Source: JACPVF01 sp964502095 | GTDB taxonomy: Bacteria > Chloroflexota > Anaerolineae > Anaerolineales > Villigracilaceae | NCBI GenBank assembly: GCA_964502095.1 | Contig: CAZCUF010000006.1 | Span: 149,085-213,084, forward strand | Length of the DNA stretch: 64,000 nt | Direction: 5' to 3' | Shown here: piece by piece, positions 34,161 through 42,713 of the stretch | Numbering within the stretch: position 1 is the first letter of the stretch | Layout of the letters: each line of letters starts with the position of its first letter | Translations under genes and position numbers: made by a program | Notes under the pieces: model-generated | Told to the model about the DNA's origin: nothing | The model's input: the letters and a program-made list of their open reading frames with translations, nothing else | The model's database searches: none

Positions 34161-36520
34161 TTTGTTACCTCGATTCTAATTTCCATTCCCTTAGGCTTCA
34201 TTGGAATAGCTGAAATTTTACCACCCATGCCTTCTACAATATTTTTGGCATGGTAAAGCCCAAACCCTGAGCCACCATGTGTTGTAGTAATTCCCATTTC
34301 AAACATTGACTCGACACTCGGAATATCTTTGGACAAACCTTTCCCATCATCAATAAATGACAACCTGATGGTATTAGTCGAAAGTTTCGAAATCTTTACT
34401 GTCAAACTACGTGCTTCCGCTTTGTTTGCATTACTTACAATGTTATCAATTAATATAGAAAGTTCTATGCGACTAGCTTTTATTTCGAACGACTCTTTAA
34501 CAGAGTTGTCTATATGCAAATTTAAATCTGCGGCAACAAAATCTTTGGCGACAGTAAGCAAGTATTGTTGAAAAAAGATTGGAATATCAGTAAATTCCTT
34601 CTTGGTTCCAGAGCGGAAATTTGCTTTTGTCGCAAATTGGGCAACAACTGCTATTCGCCTGTTAGCCATTGTTGCCTTTTCCAAATATCCCAAAATACTC
34701 TCAGTATTTGGCACACCTTGTATCGCTTTCATCGCTTTAGCCAAGTGTCCGTCAGTAAGATTAGAGTCTAAAATAATTTGATGATGAAAGGAAAGTAATT
34801 GTTTTACATCAAGTGATGTAACTTGCTGCAAAAACAGCGTTTGAGCCCGATAAGTTTCTTTTTCACCTTCAAGCTTGCTTATTTTCTCTTCTTTTTCAGC
34901 TACCGCAACACGCAAATCCGCCGCAGTAGTCTTAGCAGACTTTATTTCCTCTTCTTTTTCATCAATTAGTTTCCTGAGCTTGGACAGACTCTTAATTAAA
35001 CTTGAATCAATTTTGTCAGCCTCGAAACCTTCAATATCTGCCAATAAGCTTTTTACTTCATCTTGTCGACTCTCATACACTCCTTCTAACAGGGAAGGAT
35101 TAAACCAAAATTTGACTATTCTCTCTGGCGATGAACCAATAAGAGTCATTATCGACAATGCGATTCTCTGTTTCTTCCGTTCCCAAGACTCAGAATATTG
35201 TTCGACGGTATCTTTCCAATCAAGACCTTCATTGCCACTTAGGTCTTGGCGCAAATTGATCGGCACACTATCCCAATCAAGCCCGTCAACAACAAATTTT
35301 TCAAGCTTTCTGATAACGTCAACGGCAAATTTTTCTTGGAGTTGCACAACCGCATCTGTTTTCTTTAAACCTTCACGACTTGAAATAGGCTTAAATTTAT
35401 CCTCGCTACCAATTACCTCTATTCTTCCTACAATTTCACGATTTCCTAAGTGCCTTGCCCTACCTTGGGATTTTCGGTTATCCAGACCTAACCAATCGTT
35501 TCCTCTATCGCCATAAGGAGCTATTCGAAAACCATTAACAAATAGAAATATCGACCCAAAATCTACCAGCCGCACACCTGTCTGTCTCTTGAAATATGCT
35601 TTTTTATATGGGTTTAGATAGTAAATTACAGCATGAGATCCAGCCAAGAGGGGATAAGCAATATTTTTTTCAACAAGCTCAAAGACTCTTTCTCCCTCAT
35701 GGAAAAGGACAAATCTAACTGTCTTATTGTCATCTGAAACATTTGCTTCGATATAAGTTGAATTGAATTTCAGCTTATTAAAAATCTGGTTTCGTATTTC
35801 AGAATTAATTCTTTCGGGGTAGCTTTTTCCTTTGTCGCCCTTTTCCAAGCCTGGGACAGAAAGGGTTATCTTGAAACGATTCCTAAGAAATAATTGGTTA
35901 GGATTCAAAAACTTTTCAAGTGAAGTCTTGGTATCGACAAGGCGCTCTCGATTCCAATTACTTCTCAGCTTAGAAATGACCAAAACTGTTCCACTTTTAG
36001 GGAACTTGTTAATCCCTGCAATTTTTGCCGCGTTGACATCATCGATAGTAACAACATCTATGGGGATTTCCTGAATTGTTAAATCTTTATTCCCTTCAAT
36101 TTCAAAATCAGCCCACTTGATGTGCAAATGAAGGATGGCGCCATCTTTCTTCCTGGTAAGAAGGTCAAGTTGCTTACCGAGCCTATCACACGAAAAACGA
36201 CCAATTCCTTTGTTGCCTGCTAAATAAGCCCCGTTTTCTTGGTCTAATAATTTCTTTTCAGAATAAGCCATGTTTAACCATTTATCTTTGATGTCGGTCA
36301 TATCCATCCCTGTACCTTCATCAGCAATAATTATTTGGCTTGTTTCCGTTGATGTTTCTTTTTCGGAGAAATTAGTATATTTTACAAGGACACTATTGGA
36401 CTCAGCGTCATAGCTATTCTTAACCAATTCAACGATAGCAATATTATCGTCATTAATTAGATCTTTTCCAACCAAATTCTTGATCAAAACGTTAGTTTTG
36501 AAATAAAGAGTTTGTTTCAT
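34157..36520 (-). CDS. Double-GHKL ATPase / histidine kinase-like protein
   Basis: The 787-residue protein has two ATP-binding GHKL domains. The N-terminal one (1-200) has E31/N35/D38 in VELVKNSYDAE, ADEGTGM at 66-72 and GNKGIGRF at 102-109, and resembles MORC/Hsp90-like ATPases of restriction systems (paraMORC). An S5-like region, a coiled coil (about 515-570) and a segment SFHHQI that could be a phospho-His box follow. The C-terminal GHKL domain has NIVSNANKAEA, DDGKGL and GGSGFGLYHA, as in histidine kinases. It lies between a 5mC methyltransferase and a receiver protein, which suggests DNA-state sensing feeding a phosphorelay. Confidence 0.7.
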   Translation of the reverse strand: MKQTLYFKTNVLIKNLVGKDLINDDNIAIVELVKNSYDAESNSVLVKYTNFSEKETSTETSQIIIADEGTGMDMTDIKDKWLNMAYSEKKLLDQENGAYLAGNKGIGRFSCDRLGKQLDLLTRKKDGAILHLHIKWADFEIEGNKDLTIQEIPIDVVTIDDVNAAKIAGINKFPKSGTVLVISKLRSNWNRERLVDTKTSLEKFLNPNQLFLRNRFKITLSVPGLEKGDKGKSYPERINSEIRNQIFNKLKFNSTYIEANVSDDNKTVRFVLFHEGERVFELVEKNIAYPLLAGSHAVIYYLNPYKKAYFKRQTGVRLVDFGSIFLFVNGFRIAPYGDRGNDWLGLDNRKSQGRARHLGNREIVGRIEVIGSEDKFKPISSREGLKKTDAVVQLQEKFAVDVIRKLEKFVVDGLDWDSVPINLRQDLSGNEGLDWKDTVEQYSESWERKKQRIALSIMTLIGSSPERIVKFWFNPSLLEGVYESRQDEVKSLLADIEGFEADKIDSSLIKSLSKLRKLIDEKEEEIKSAKTTAADLRVAVAEKEEKISKLEGEKETYRAQTLFLQQVTSLDVKQLLSFHHQIILDSNLTDGHLAKAMKAIQGVPNTESILGYLEKATMANRRIAVVAQFATKANFRSGTKKEFTDIPIFFQQYLLTVAKDFVAADLNLHIDNSVKESFEIKASRIELSILIDNIVSNANKAEARSLTVKISKLSTNTIRLSFIDDGKGLSKDIPSVESMFEMGITTTHGGSGFGLYHAKNIVEGMGGKISAIPMKPKGMEIRIEVTK

Positions 36521-36529
36521 GATGTAATC

Positions 36530-37732
36530 TTATTCTTTTCTAAGAGCGTGCTTTATTGCCAACCCAACTTGTTCGGCGAACAACGGCGGCACAGCATTTC
36601 CAACCTGAGTATAACGCGGGGTTTGCTTTACCCTTCTTGGTCCGCCAGTTGTGTATGGACCTTTAAATTCAAACCAGTCGGGAAAAGTTTGAAGCCTGGC
36701 ACACTCACGGACTGTCATTACTCTTGGCTCAGAGTAATGAATAAAATCATCAGGGATAGTAGTGAGAGTTAGTGAGGGCTTTTTACGATCAAGCACAGTA
36801 ACGTTGCGCTTCTTAATACCGTATTCTGTCCTTGCCTCACCCATAATTCGCTTGTTGCGTGGGGCTTCTTCAAGTAAGTAAGTGAAAATTTTTTCAGTCT
36901 CTTCGGTATGGTTTACGAATCGATGACTATCTGGCATATAAGTATCCTGACCAGAAATGCGAAGATATTTTTGCAGGTTGGTTCTAGCTTTTGATGAAAT
37001 TCCCGACATAAAACCATTTGTGTCGGGACAAACATCCATACCATGCTTACTCTCCAAATCAGATAAGGCATGATAAGTTGTAGCCTTCTTGGGAAGGTTT
37101 CTGGATTCCAAAAACTTTTTTCGCCCGTCAAACAGGTTTTGAAAAATCTTGTCTGCCAATCCCTCGCGAGTTGCAATCACAATAAAGCGTTTCCTGCGTT
37201 GCGGAACGCCAAACTCAGACATATCAATAATTTCACCCCTAGCATCTGTATAGCCTAATTCGTTTAATTTGCTAATTACAATCTCGGAATAAGCACGCTT
37301 GCCATTCCTTTTTGCATTTGAAAACTTTACAGTAAAGCCATAAACATTTTCAAACATTATGACACGGGGTTTAACAAGTTCAACAAACTTTAAATATGAA
37401 TGGATCAACCTGTTGCGTTTGTCAGTAGCGCGACGCTCGCCAACAAGCGAAAACCCCTGGCATGGCGGTCCACCTACAACAAGGTCAACGGTGCCTTGCA
37501 AGGATTTCAATTCACTTTCTTTATTTTTCAGAAGGGTATCAATATTCCAATTTTTTACTGGAAGCCAAGGAGCCCACTTGAAATGTTTGTGAGTATCAAT
37601 AAGATTGTATTTCAGGGTTGAAAAAGCATCGGGGTTTTTCTCGACAGCAAATAAACCTTGTAGTCCCGCTTTATGCAGACCAAGGCTGATTCCACCACAT
37701 CCTGCGAATAAATCCACATACCTGACTGTCAT
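36530..37732 (-). CDS. dcm: DNA (cytosine-5) methyltransferase
   Basis: The 400-residue enzyme transfers a methyl group from S-adenosylmethionine to cytosine C5. The ordered motifs are visible: I (DLFAGCGGISLG), IV (VVGGPPCQGFSLVG) with the catalytic Cys, VI (MFENVYGF), VIII (GVPQRRKRFI), and X (QVGNAVPPLFAE). The target recognition region lies at about 220-320 and does not reveal the site. It is the first gene of the operon dcm/GHKL/receiver/vsr, 9 bp before the GHKL gene. No conventional restriction endonuclease is present. Confidence 0.93.
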   Translation of the reverse strand: MTVRYVDLFAGCGGISLGLHKAGLQGLFAVEKNPDAFSTLKYNLIDTHKHFKWAPWLPVKNWNIDTLLKNKESELKSLQGTVDLVVGGPPCQGFSLVGERRATDKRNRLIHSYLKFVELVKPRVIMFENVYGFTVKFSNAKRNGKRAYSEIVISKLNELGYTDARGEIIDMSEFGVPQRRKRFIVIATREGLADKIFQNLFDGRKKFLESRNLPKKATTYHALSDLESKHGMDVCPDTNGFMSGISSKARTNLQKYLRISGQDTYMPDSHRFVNHTEETEKIFTYLLEEAPRNKRIMGEARTEYGIKKRNVTVLDRKKPSLTLTTIPDDFIHYSEPRVMTVRECARLQTFPDWFEFKGPYTTGGPRRVKQTPRYTQVGNAVPPLFAEQVGLAIKHALRKE

Positions 37733-37790
37733 AGAGGTATTTTACCCTAATTCTAGAACCGATTTTCTGGTTTCAACTCAACCGTTATAG

Positions 37791-37877
37791 TCCGCTTCAA
37801 GCGGACTTCGTAAAAATAGCACGGGTGATTTACGTGTGCCCGTTAGGGTATCCCCGTGCGGGCTGACAGCCAAACAC
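37791..37877. repeat. Structured direct repeat, copy A
   Basis: TCCGCTTCAAGCGGA (hairpin), CTTCGTAAAA, ACGGGTG...GTGCCCGT (hairpin) and GCGGGCTGACAGCCAA are found again in the same order at 38651-38763. The two copies flank the vapBC pair. It sits between the dcm operon and vapC. Confidence 0.7.
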
Positions 37878-37894
37878 AACATCTCTCAAAATTG

Positions 37895-38305
37895 TTACAT
37901 CCACGAGATCTTAATTTCGCCATCCAGCGACTTGAATTCCTTATCGCCAGTGACCAAGTCTGCTTTCATGGTTTTTGCCTGTGCCGCGGCAAAAGCATCC
38001 GCGTAAGACATTTTGTGTTGCGACTTGAAGCGCGCCGCCTCCTGTGTTATTTCCCAATCCGCATCCGCAAATTGAATCCGTAAATCTCGCAGGGATTTCA
38101 CACCGGCATCCGCTTCCTCTCCCGAAATTTCCCGCGCCAGCGTGTACCAAACTTCGCCTACATTGACCACATTCATATAAATCGGAATTTGCTCTTCATG
38201 CGCGGTGGCAATCAAATCCTCCACTTGTTCTCCCGATGGCTCGTCTTCAAGATAGGCAATCACCGCCCAGGTATCCAGCACATACGCTTTTGCCTTCTTT
38301 GCCAT
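37895..38305 (-). CDS. vapC: PIN-domain toxin VapC
   Basis: VapC toxins are PIN-fold ribonucleases that cut tRNA or rRNA. The 136-residue product has the acidic residues in the expected order: D11 in VLDTWAV, Glu in VGEVWY, Asp in YADAFAAA and Asp in VTGDKEF. The gene follows the AbrB-type antitoxin with 1 nt between them, the usual antitoxin-first operon. Flanked by direct repeats A and B, it may be a mobile cassette. Confidence 0.9.
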   Translation of the reverse strand: MAKKAKAYVLDTWAVIAYLEDEPSGEQVEDLIATAHEEQIPIYMNVVNVGEVWYTLAREISGEEADAGVKSLRDLRIQFADADWEITQEAARFKSQHKMSYADAFAAAQAKTMKADLVTGDKEFKSLDGEIKISWM

Positions 38306-38306
38306 A

Positions 38307-38537
38307 TCACAACTCCCTTTCGCGTTTCTTTTCCGCCATTAACGCCTTCATCAATCCCTTGCCCTTGTACTTTCCGCGCAAAGAGCGGACATATTCACGG
38401 GTGACGGGAGTGAGGATGATCTGCCTGGTCACAGCATTCACGTCAATTTGAAGATAGGTTCCATCTTTGATTCCCAATTGCTTGCGAATCTTGGACGGGA
38501 TGACAACCTGTCCCTTTGAAGTGGCCACAGTCTCCAT
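38307..38537 (-). CDS. vapB: AbrB-type antitoxin VapB
   Basis: The 76-residue protein has an N-terminal SpoVT/AbrB swapped-hairpin DNA-binding domain (TSKGQVVIPSKIRKQLGI, then DGTYLQI) and a basic C-terminal tail that should wrap the PIN toxin. It would bind VapC and repress its own promoter. An AGGAG-like site (GAAAGGAGAG) precedes the ATG on the minus strand. It pairs with the downstream vapC. Confidence 0.9.
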   Translation of the reverse strand: METVATSKGQVVIPSKIRKQLGIKDGTYLQIDVNAVTRQIILTPVTREYVRSLRGKYKGKGLMKALMAEKKREREL

Positions 38538-38650
38538 TACCTGCTCTCCTTTCAGAACTTACAAAGCGATTCTACTGCGGATGGAAAAGTAAGTCAATAT
38601 ACACTTGTCTTACTTTTCTCACATTTTCCCCACTGTGTGTTTATCCCAAC

Positions 38651-38763
38651 CCGCTTCGAGCGGACTTCGTAAAATAGTACGGGTGATTCACGTGTACCCG
38701 TCAGGATATCGCTGTGCGGGCTGACAGCCAAGCATCCGCCCCTCGAAACAGCGACCAACTTCC
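38651..38763. repeat. Structured direct repeat, copy B
   Basis: Carries CCGCTTCGAGCGG, ACGGGTG...ACCCGT and GCGGGCTGACAGCCAAGC as in copy A, then a tail CGCCCCTCGAAACAGCGACC shared with copy C at 46719-46763. The whole 38558-38928 stretch is otherwise gene-free decayed sequence. Confidence 0.7.
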
Positions 38764-38928
38764 AGTCAAGAACGCGCCGCGCTGAGTGCTACGCAAACGA
38801 AGCGGGTGAGGGAAAGGTCACACCTCCCAATTGCACTTCTGCCCGTTTCGAAACCAGCCGCGCAGTCGAAGGGCGCTCTGAGCGGAGACGAAGAGCCCGC
38901 GCCGTTTGGGTTCGACACAAGAAATATA

Positions 38929-38957
38929 TTGCAAAAACGCCTAAAAACTGATATATT
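38929..38957 (+). promoter_or_regulatory. Promoter of the fic gene
   Basis: TTGCAA (38929-38934), 17 bp, TATATT (38952-38957); the ATG follows 9 nt later, so the transcript is leaderless or nearly so. The motif GATATATTG overlapping the -10 box echoes AATATATTG over the -35 box and may be an operator. Confidence 0.6.
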
Positions 38958-38966
38958 GACTTCAAT

Positions 38967-40049
38967 ATGTCATTCGATCCAACATATCCCCACAGACTCG
39001 CCCCACTCCCGCCTCAAACCGCGATTGCTAATACTGATTTTGGCGACCTGCTAATCAAAACCCGCGTAGAACTGGCGGAATTAAAAGGCGCGTGCGGACA
39101 AATTCCGAATCCCCTTTTGCTCATGTCGCCTGCCATCATTCGCGAATCGGTTGCCAGTTCCAATATCGAAAATATCAACACCACGCTGGCAGACGTGCTT
39201 CAATGGCAATTGTTTCCAGAATCGGAACAACGCCAACCTGATAAGGAAGTTCTTCGTTACCGCGAAGCCATGAACTGGGGTTTTGAAAACGCGGAAAAAT
39301 ATGCGCTATCTTCACGACTCATTACGGGGATCCAAAAGCGTTTGATCCCTGATGGAAACGGTCAATATCGTCGTGAACAAAATCAGATTGCCAACCTTTC
39401 AAGTCGTGAAAGTTTATATACTCCGCCAATTGCCAGCGACATTCCCAGCTTGATTGGCAATTGGGAATATTACGCCAACGCTTTAGATGAATCGCTTGAC
39501 CCGTTGATTCGAGTCATTGTCTGTCATTACCAATTTGAAGCCATTCATCCTTTCCGTGACGGAAACGGCAGGACGGGTCGTATCCTGATGATTCTTCAAC
39601 TCATTCAGCACAACTTGCTTCAATTCCCTGTTCTGTATATCAGCGGATATATCAACCAGCGCCGTTCAGATTACTACCATCATCTTCTTGCAGTGACAAA
39701 AGATCAAAACTGGCACGGCTTTATTGAGTACATGCTCCAAGGTTTTTACACAAAAGCCATAGAAACTCATGACGACTTGAAAAAGATAACGGTTCTCTTC
39801 GAGCAAATCAAGGAGCAAATACGAACGAAGAACAAAAAGATATACAGCAGTGACCTGGTTGAAGCCCTGTTTACCTACCCCATCATCACGCCGACAAAAC
39901 TTGCCGCCGAGCTAAGCATGCACTACACGACAACCAGCAGACACTTGACCCAATTGGCAGAAATGGGGATTTTGAAAGATACTAAATTTGGAAAGCATCA
40001 TCTTTTTGCGAATCATAAATTGCTGAAAATATTGAGCAAGTCGCCATAG
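38967..40049 (+). CDS. Fic-family AMPylase-like protein
   Basis: Fic proteins transfer AMP or other nucleotides to target proteins. The 360-residue product has a Fic N-terminal region, the active-site motif HPFRDGNGRTGR starting at H194, and a C-terminal winged helix (about 280-350). An upstream SSNIEN segment near residues 62-68 fits the (S/T)xxxE(G/N) inhibitory helix, so this is a self-inhibited class II Fic. The target is unknown. It lies among other toxin-like genes but has no separate antitoxin. Confidence 0.9.
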   Translation: MSFDPTYPHRLAPLPPQTAIANTDFGDLLIKTRVELAELKGACGQIPNPLLLMSPAIIRESVASSNIENINTTLADVLQWQLFPESEQRQPDKEVLRYREAMNWGFENAEKYALSSRLITGIQKRLIPDGNGQYRREQNQIANLSSRESLYTPPIASDIPSLIGNWEYYANALDESLDPLIRVIVCHYQFEAIHPFRDGNGRTGRILMILQLIQHNLLQFPVLYISGYINQRRSDYYHHLLAVTKDQNWHGFIEYMLQGFYTKAIETHDDLKKITVLFEQIKEQIRTKNKKIYSSDLVEALFTYPIITPTKLAAELSMHYTTTSRHLTQLAEMGILKDTKFGKHHLFANHKLLKILSKSP

Positions 40050-40095
40050 AGAACGATATTATTTTTACTTAGCAGAAATATAGCTTCTGATTCTT

Positions 40096-40175
40096 CCCCA
40101 CCACCGCGGACCGCTCCGCGTCATCATCACATTATCATTCCCGAATCTGACAATGCTCAACTCCAACACGGACTG
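40096..40175 (-). pseudogene. DUF559 endonuclease-like fragment 1
   Basis: The minus strand matches the tail of the DUF559 remnant at 40913 (segments equivalent to VRFGNDEV and VVGKI) but with frame disruptions and no start. It is a decayed copy. Confidence 0.5.
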
Positions 40176-40186
40176 TGCCTATCGCT

Positions 40187-40585
40187 TTAAAGAAACACTG
40201 CACTTGAAACCTTGAACTTCTCTGCAAGGAATCGAACCTGTCGAACATTCAGTTCACGCTTGCCATTCAAGATTTCAGAGACTACGCCTTGGGATCCCAC
40301 TTCTGGAAAATCAGATTGAGTCAGACCATGCTCATCCATAAGAAAGCGCAACGCTTCTGCTCCTGTAACATCGGGAATCGGATAATGCTCTTCTTCATAG
40401 ATGTGAATAAGAGTTCCAAGCGTATCCAGCAAGCCATACAGCGGATGTTTCTCGTTATCCCCGATTTCATCCAACAATTCATTGAGCCGCTTGACCGCCG
40501 CGTTATATTCGCGTTCGTTGCGAATGGACAGCAAAGGTGCAATAGTTGCCCAATGAGTTTCGAGTTCTTTAGTTACGAGAGTCAT
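40187..40585 (-). CDS. higA: HigA-type antitoxin
   Basis: The 132-residue protein has a helical N-terminal part and a C-terminal XRE helix-turn-helix (GLTQSDFPEVGSQGVVSEIL, NGKRELNVRQVRFLAE). This arrangement is typical of the HigA antitoxins that pair with HigB_toxin. It would neutralise HigB and repress the operon. I use the ATG at 40585 with GGAG 8 nt upstream; it overlaps the end of higB by 17 nt. Toxin-first order is usual for higBA. Confidence 0.85.
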   Translation of the reverse strand: MTLVTKELETHWATIAPLLSIRNEREYNAAVKRLNELLDEIGDNEKHPLYGLLDTLGTLIHIYEEEHYPIPDVTGAEALRFLMDEHGLTQSDFPEVGSQGVVSEILNGKRELNVRQVRFLAEKFKVSSAVFL

Positions 40586-40868
40586 TTTTCCAATCTCCTC
40601 GGTCATATTCTGCATGAGTGAGAACATGACGGATGTACACTTTGCCTCGATTGAAATGAATGGACGTGATCAACCCGTATTTGTTTCCGCCGATATTGAA
40701 AATGACCCAATGGTCGAGTTTGTCGGCAGACGGAAAGACCTGTCTCAACTCGGCAAAGTTATTGAATTCAGTCTTCTGCACAATCTTGAACCAACGTTGT
40801 AACGCCATTCGGCTGTCGGGGTGTTTCTCCCAGAACTGGATGAGCGTTCTGCGGGTGATGATGTGCAT
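40569..40868 (-). CDS. higB: HigB-type mRNA interferase toxin
   Basis: HigB toxins are RelE-fold ribonucleases cutting mRNA on the ribosome. The 99-residue product is full length for the HigB_toxin family: MHIITRRTLIQFWEKHPDS, LDHWVIFNIGGNKYGLI and the C-terminal YIRHVLTHAEYDRGDWK with catalytic-region His residues. It is the first gene of higBA. An inverted repeat ATCTCAAATTGAGAT just upstream (about 40881-40895) is a good operator candidate. Confidence 0.9.
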   Translation of the reverse strand: MHIITRRTLIQFWEKHPDSRMALQRWFKIVQKTEFNNFAELRQVFPSADKLDHWVIFNIGGNKYGLITSIHFNRGKVYIRHVLTHAEYDRGDWKNDSRN

Positions 40869-40880
40869 GGATTATCTTAT

Positions 40881-40895
40881 ATCTCAAATTGAGAT
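40881..40895 (-). promoter_or_regulatory. Palindrome upstream of higBA
   Basis: ATCTCAA and TTGAGAT form a perfect 7-bp inverted repeat around one base, about 15 bp before the higB ATG. Likely HigA operator. Confidence 0.55.
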
Positions 40896-40912
40896 ATTTG
40901 ACAAGGGTTGGA

Positions 40913-41116
40913 TTATTGATTTTCAATGGACAGTTTGATCTTCCCCACCACCGCGGACAGACTCTTCACCACCTCATCATTCCCAAAGCGGACTACCCTC
41001 AGCCCCATCTCAGTCAGCACCTTCTCCCGCCTCTCATCTTCCTCTTTCTGCAAGTCATAAATGTCGCCATCTACTTCAACGACCAATCCTGCGTTGTCGA
41101 ATACCCCGTGTGATAA
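40913..41116 (-). pseudogene. DUF559 endonuclease-like fragment 2
   Basis: An open but startless stretch of about 67 codons encodes LVVEVDGDIYDLQKEEDERR and VLTEMGLRVVRFGNDEVV, the C-terminal half of a DUF559 (Vsr-like) protein with its EVDG motif. The N-terminal half is missing; a stop lies at 41117. Two more decayed pieces flank it at 40096 and 41840. Confidence 0.75.
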
Positions 41117-41158
41117 TTACGGGTTGACAGTAAAAGTTAACGATGAGTTTTGAATTGA

Positions 41159-41749
41159 TCAAAACTCATCGTCATCGTCCACGGATTGTATCTCTTGTTT
41201 AATCAGATCGCGCCATAGATTGATCACATCCTCCCCCGCCTTTTCTGCTTTCAATCTTTCAATGACCTGTCCATCTTCGCGTTTCATTTCGGGGAATGCA
41301 AGCAACAGCATTGCAAGGTCACGCCAGTCTGTTCCAGATTTTGGCTGACCGCGTCGCTGGTGATAAGCGATCACTTTCAAGGCAATCAGTTCTTCTGGCG
41401 CAGCGACAAGGACTTGTGAGAAAAGTCTCGCGGGCGGCAATTGCTCGACAAGCCGAATGTCAACTAAATGACGGTTGCCTGATTTCTGAATTTGATATAA
41501 CCTAAATCCACGACCATCCGCCACTTCGCGTACCCTGATCGCCACATGAAATTTATCTCCGAGGTGGGCTCGAAGTTCTTCGGCAAGATCCCCTGCGCGC
41601 GTGGAAAGCAGATCAATATCCTGACTCATGCGCGGTTCTGGCACATACGCATTGACCGCTTGCGCGCCAAACACAACCGCGTCTTTGCGACCGCGCAAAA
41701 ACTCCAGAACCGCCTCCTGGATAGTCGCCAGCGGCAGGGATTCGTTCAT
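41159..41749 (-). CDS. AbiEii-like nucleotidyltransferase
   Basis: The 196-residue protein has a minimal nucleotidyltransferase core: VVFGAQAVNAYV, then SQDIDLLS giving the metal-binding DxD, and VDIRLVE for the third acidic residue. This layout is found in AbiEii/AbiGii-type toxins and other orphan NTases. LIALKVIAYHQR follows, as is usual in them. No AbiEi antitoxin gene is adjacent, so it may be an orphan or have another partner. I use the second ATG of the pair because AGGAG is 6 nt upstream. Confidence 0.7.
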   Translation of the reverse strand: MNESLPLATIQEAVLEFLRGRKDAVVFGAQAVNAYVPEPRMSQDIDLLSTRAGDLAEELRAHLGDKFHVAIRVREVADGRGFRLYQIQKSGNRHLVDIRLVEQLPPARLFSQVLVAAPEELIALKVIAYHQRRGQPKSGTDWRDLAMLLLAFPEMKREDGQVIERLKAEKAGEDVINLWRDLIKQEIQSVDDDDEF

Positions 41750-41839
41750 CATGAACTCCTGAAAGGTAAGTGAACCTGCGTTGAACATGAATTGATTCTA
41801 GCATAATTCAATGTCGGTATTTATAGCAATTCACGGATA

Positions 41840-41960
41840 TTTCCCACCACAGCGGACCGCTCCGCGCCTCACCACCTCATCATTCCCGAATCTGACAATG
41901 CTTCGACAGGCTCAGCACAAGTCCTCAGCCCCAACTCGGACAGCGCCTTCTCCCGCCGAA
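41840..41960 (-). pseudogene. DUF559 fragment 3 interrupted by a REP-like repeat
   Basis: Homologous to 40943-41035 but broken by CTTCGACAGGCTCAGCACAA, a short REP-type sequence also seen, in the other orientation, at 46891-46916. Not translatable. Confidence 0.55.
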
Positions 41961-42029
41961 GAGCAAGGATGACGGCTGAATGCAGAAGGATGAATTTGTC
42001 CCATTTGCAGTAAAAAGCCCATCGCCAAG

Positions 42030-42099
42030 TCTCCCCCAAATCCGACGATTTAACTGCTCAATTCACAACCCAAGTTTTCATTGTCGTATTTGGGGGAGA
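42030..42099. repeat. MITE-like inverted repeat in decayed region
   Basis: TCTCCCCCAAATCCGACGAT and ATTGTCGTATTTGGGGGAGA are 20-bp arms with two mismatches around a 30-nt centre. The surrounding 41789-42351 gap contains no gene. It also has two C-rich palindromes at about 42146-42166 and 42223-42251. Confidence 0.6.
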
Positions 42100-42294
42100 T
42101 GTCCGACGGACAGAGGGGGTCAAACCCCAAAAACCCTCTCCCGTCTCCCCCAAGGGGGAGAAGCCAAGACATCCTCGAACAAAATTATCCTTGGAAACCC
42201 GTCACCGCCATCATGTAATCAGCCCCCTTCCCTTGAGGGAAGGGCGGGGGGAAAGGTCGCACCTTCCCTTCCCCGTTTGGTTTTGTGTCACAGA

Positions 42295-42333
42295 GCAGGG
42301 AGCAAGTTGAGTACAGTCTTCCTTGCTCCCTGC
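42295..42333. terminator. Hairpin downstream of the orphan operon
   Basis: GCAGGGAGCAAG and CTTGCTCCCTGC form a perfect 12-bp stem around 15 nt, about 20 bp beyond the last orphan gene. It may end that transcript, though no strong T run follows. Confidence 0.5.
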
Positions 42334-42351
42334 TACCTTGTTGTTACCACT

Positions 42352-42711
42352 TCAAGCAGCGACAGGATACACTTCATTGCTTGGAAGTTGGCAACGGATC
42401 GCAACAACTTCCTTTGCGTCAATGACCTGAACTGGCATCCCAACAGAGGTCTCAATTAAGTCCCTCGCTTCGATCAAGGATTGAGGAGAGTATGAGCGTG
42501 GAAGGCATGCTTTGTCAACAACGACGATGATACTATCTCCATTCTTCGACATCTTCAAACTGAACGGAATATCGAAGGTGTAAATCTTATCATCGTGTTT
42601 ATACACATGCACAGCCTCTAACTCCCGAAGAACATTGCGAACCTTGACTCCAATACTGTTGCCAAGTGCCTGAACTGAAGGCTTCAAGATGGGTGGGGTA
42701 TGGGTAAGCAT
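42352..42711 (-). CDS. Unrecognised orphan-operon protein 5
   Basis: I do not recognise this 119-residue soluble protein. It is mixed alpha/beta by eye, with a segment DSIIVVVDKACLPRS and a C-terminal RDLIETSVGMPVQVIDAKEV. It lacks a signal peptide, membrane helix or catalytic motif. It is the last of five AT-rich genes in one direction, 2 nt after the preceding gene. The intact tight spacing argues that it is real. Confidence 0.6.
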   Translation of the reverse strand: MLTHTPPILKPSVQALGNSIGVKVRNVLRELEAVHVYKHDDKIYTFDIPFSLKMSKNGDSIIVVVDKACLPRSYSPQSLIEARDLIETSVGMPVQVIDAKEVVAIRCQLPSNEVYPVAA

Positions 42712-42713
42712 TT

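Noticed and set aside
37791..38763. Repeats A and B as integron attC sites
   Set aside because: No integrase gene in the window and no attC core (R box GTTRRRY) recognised; left as structured direct repeats.
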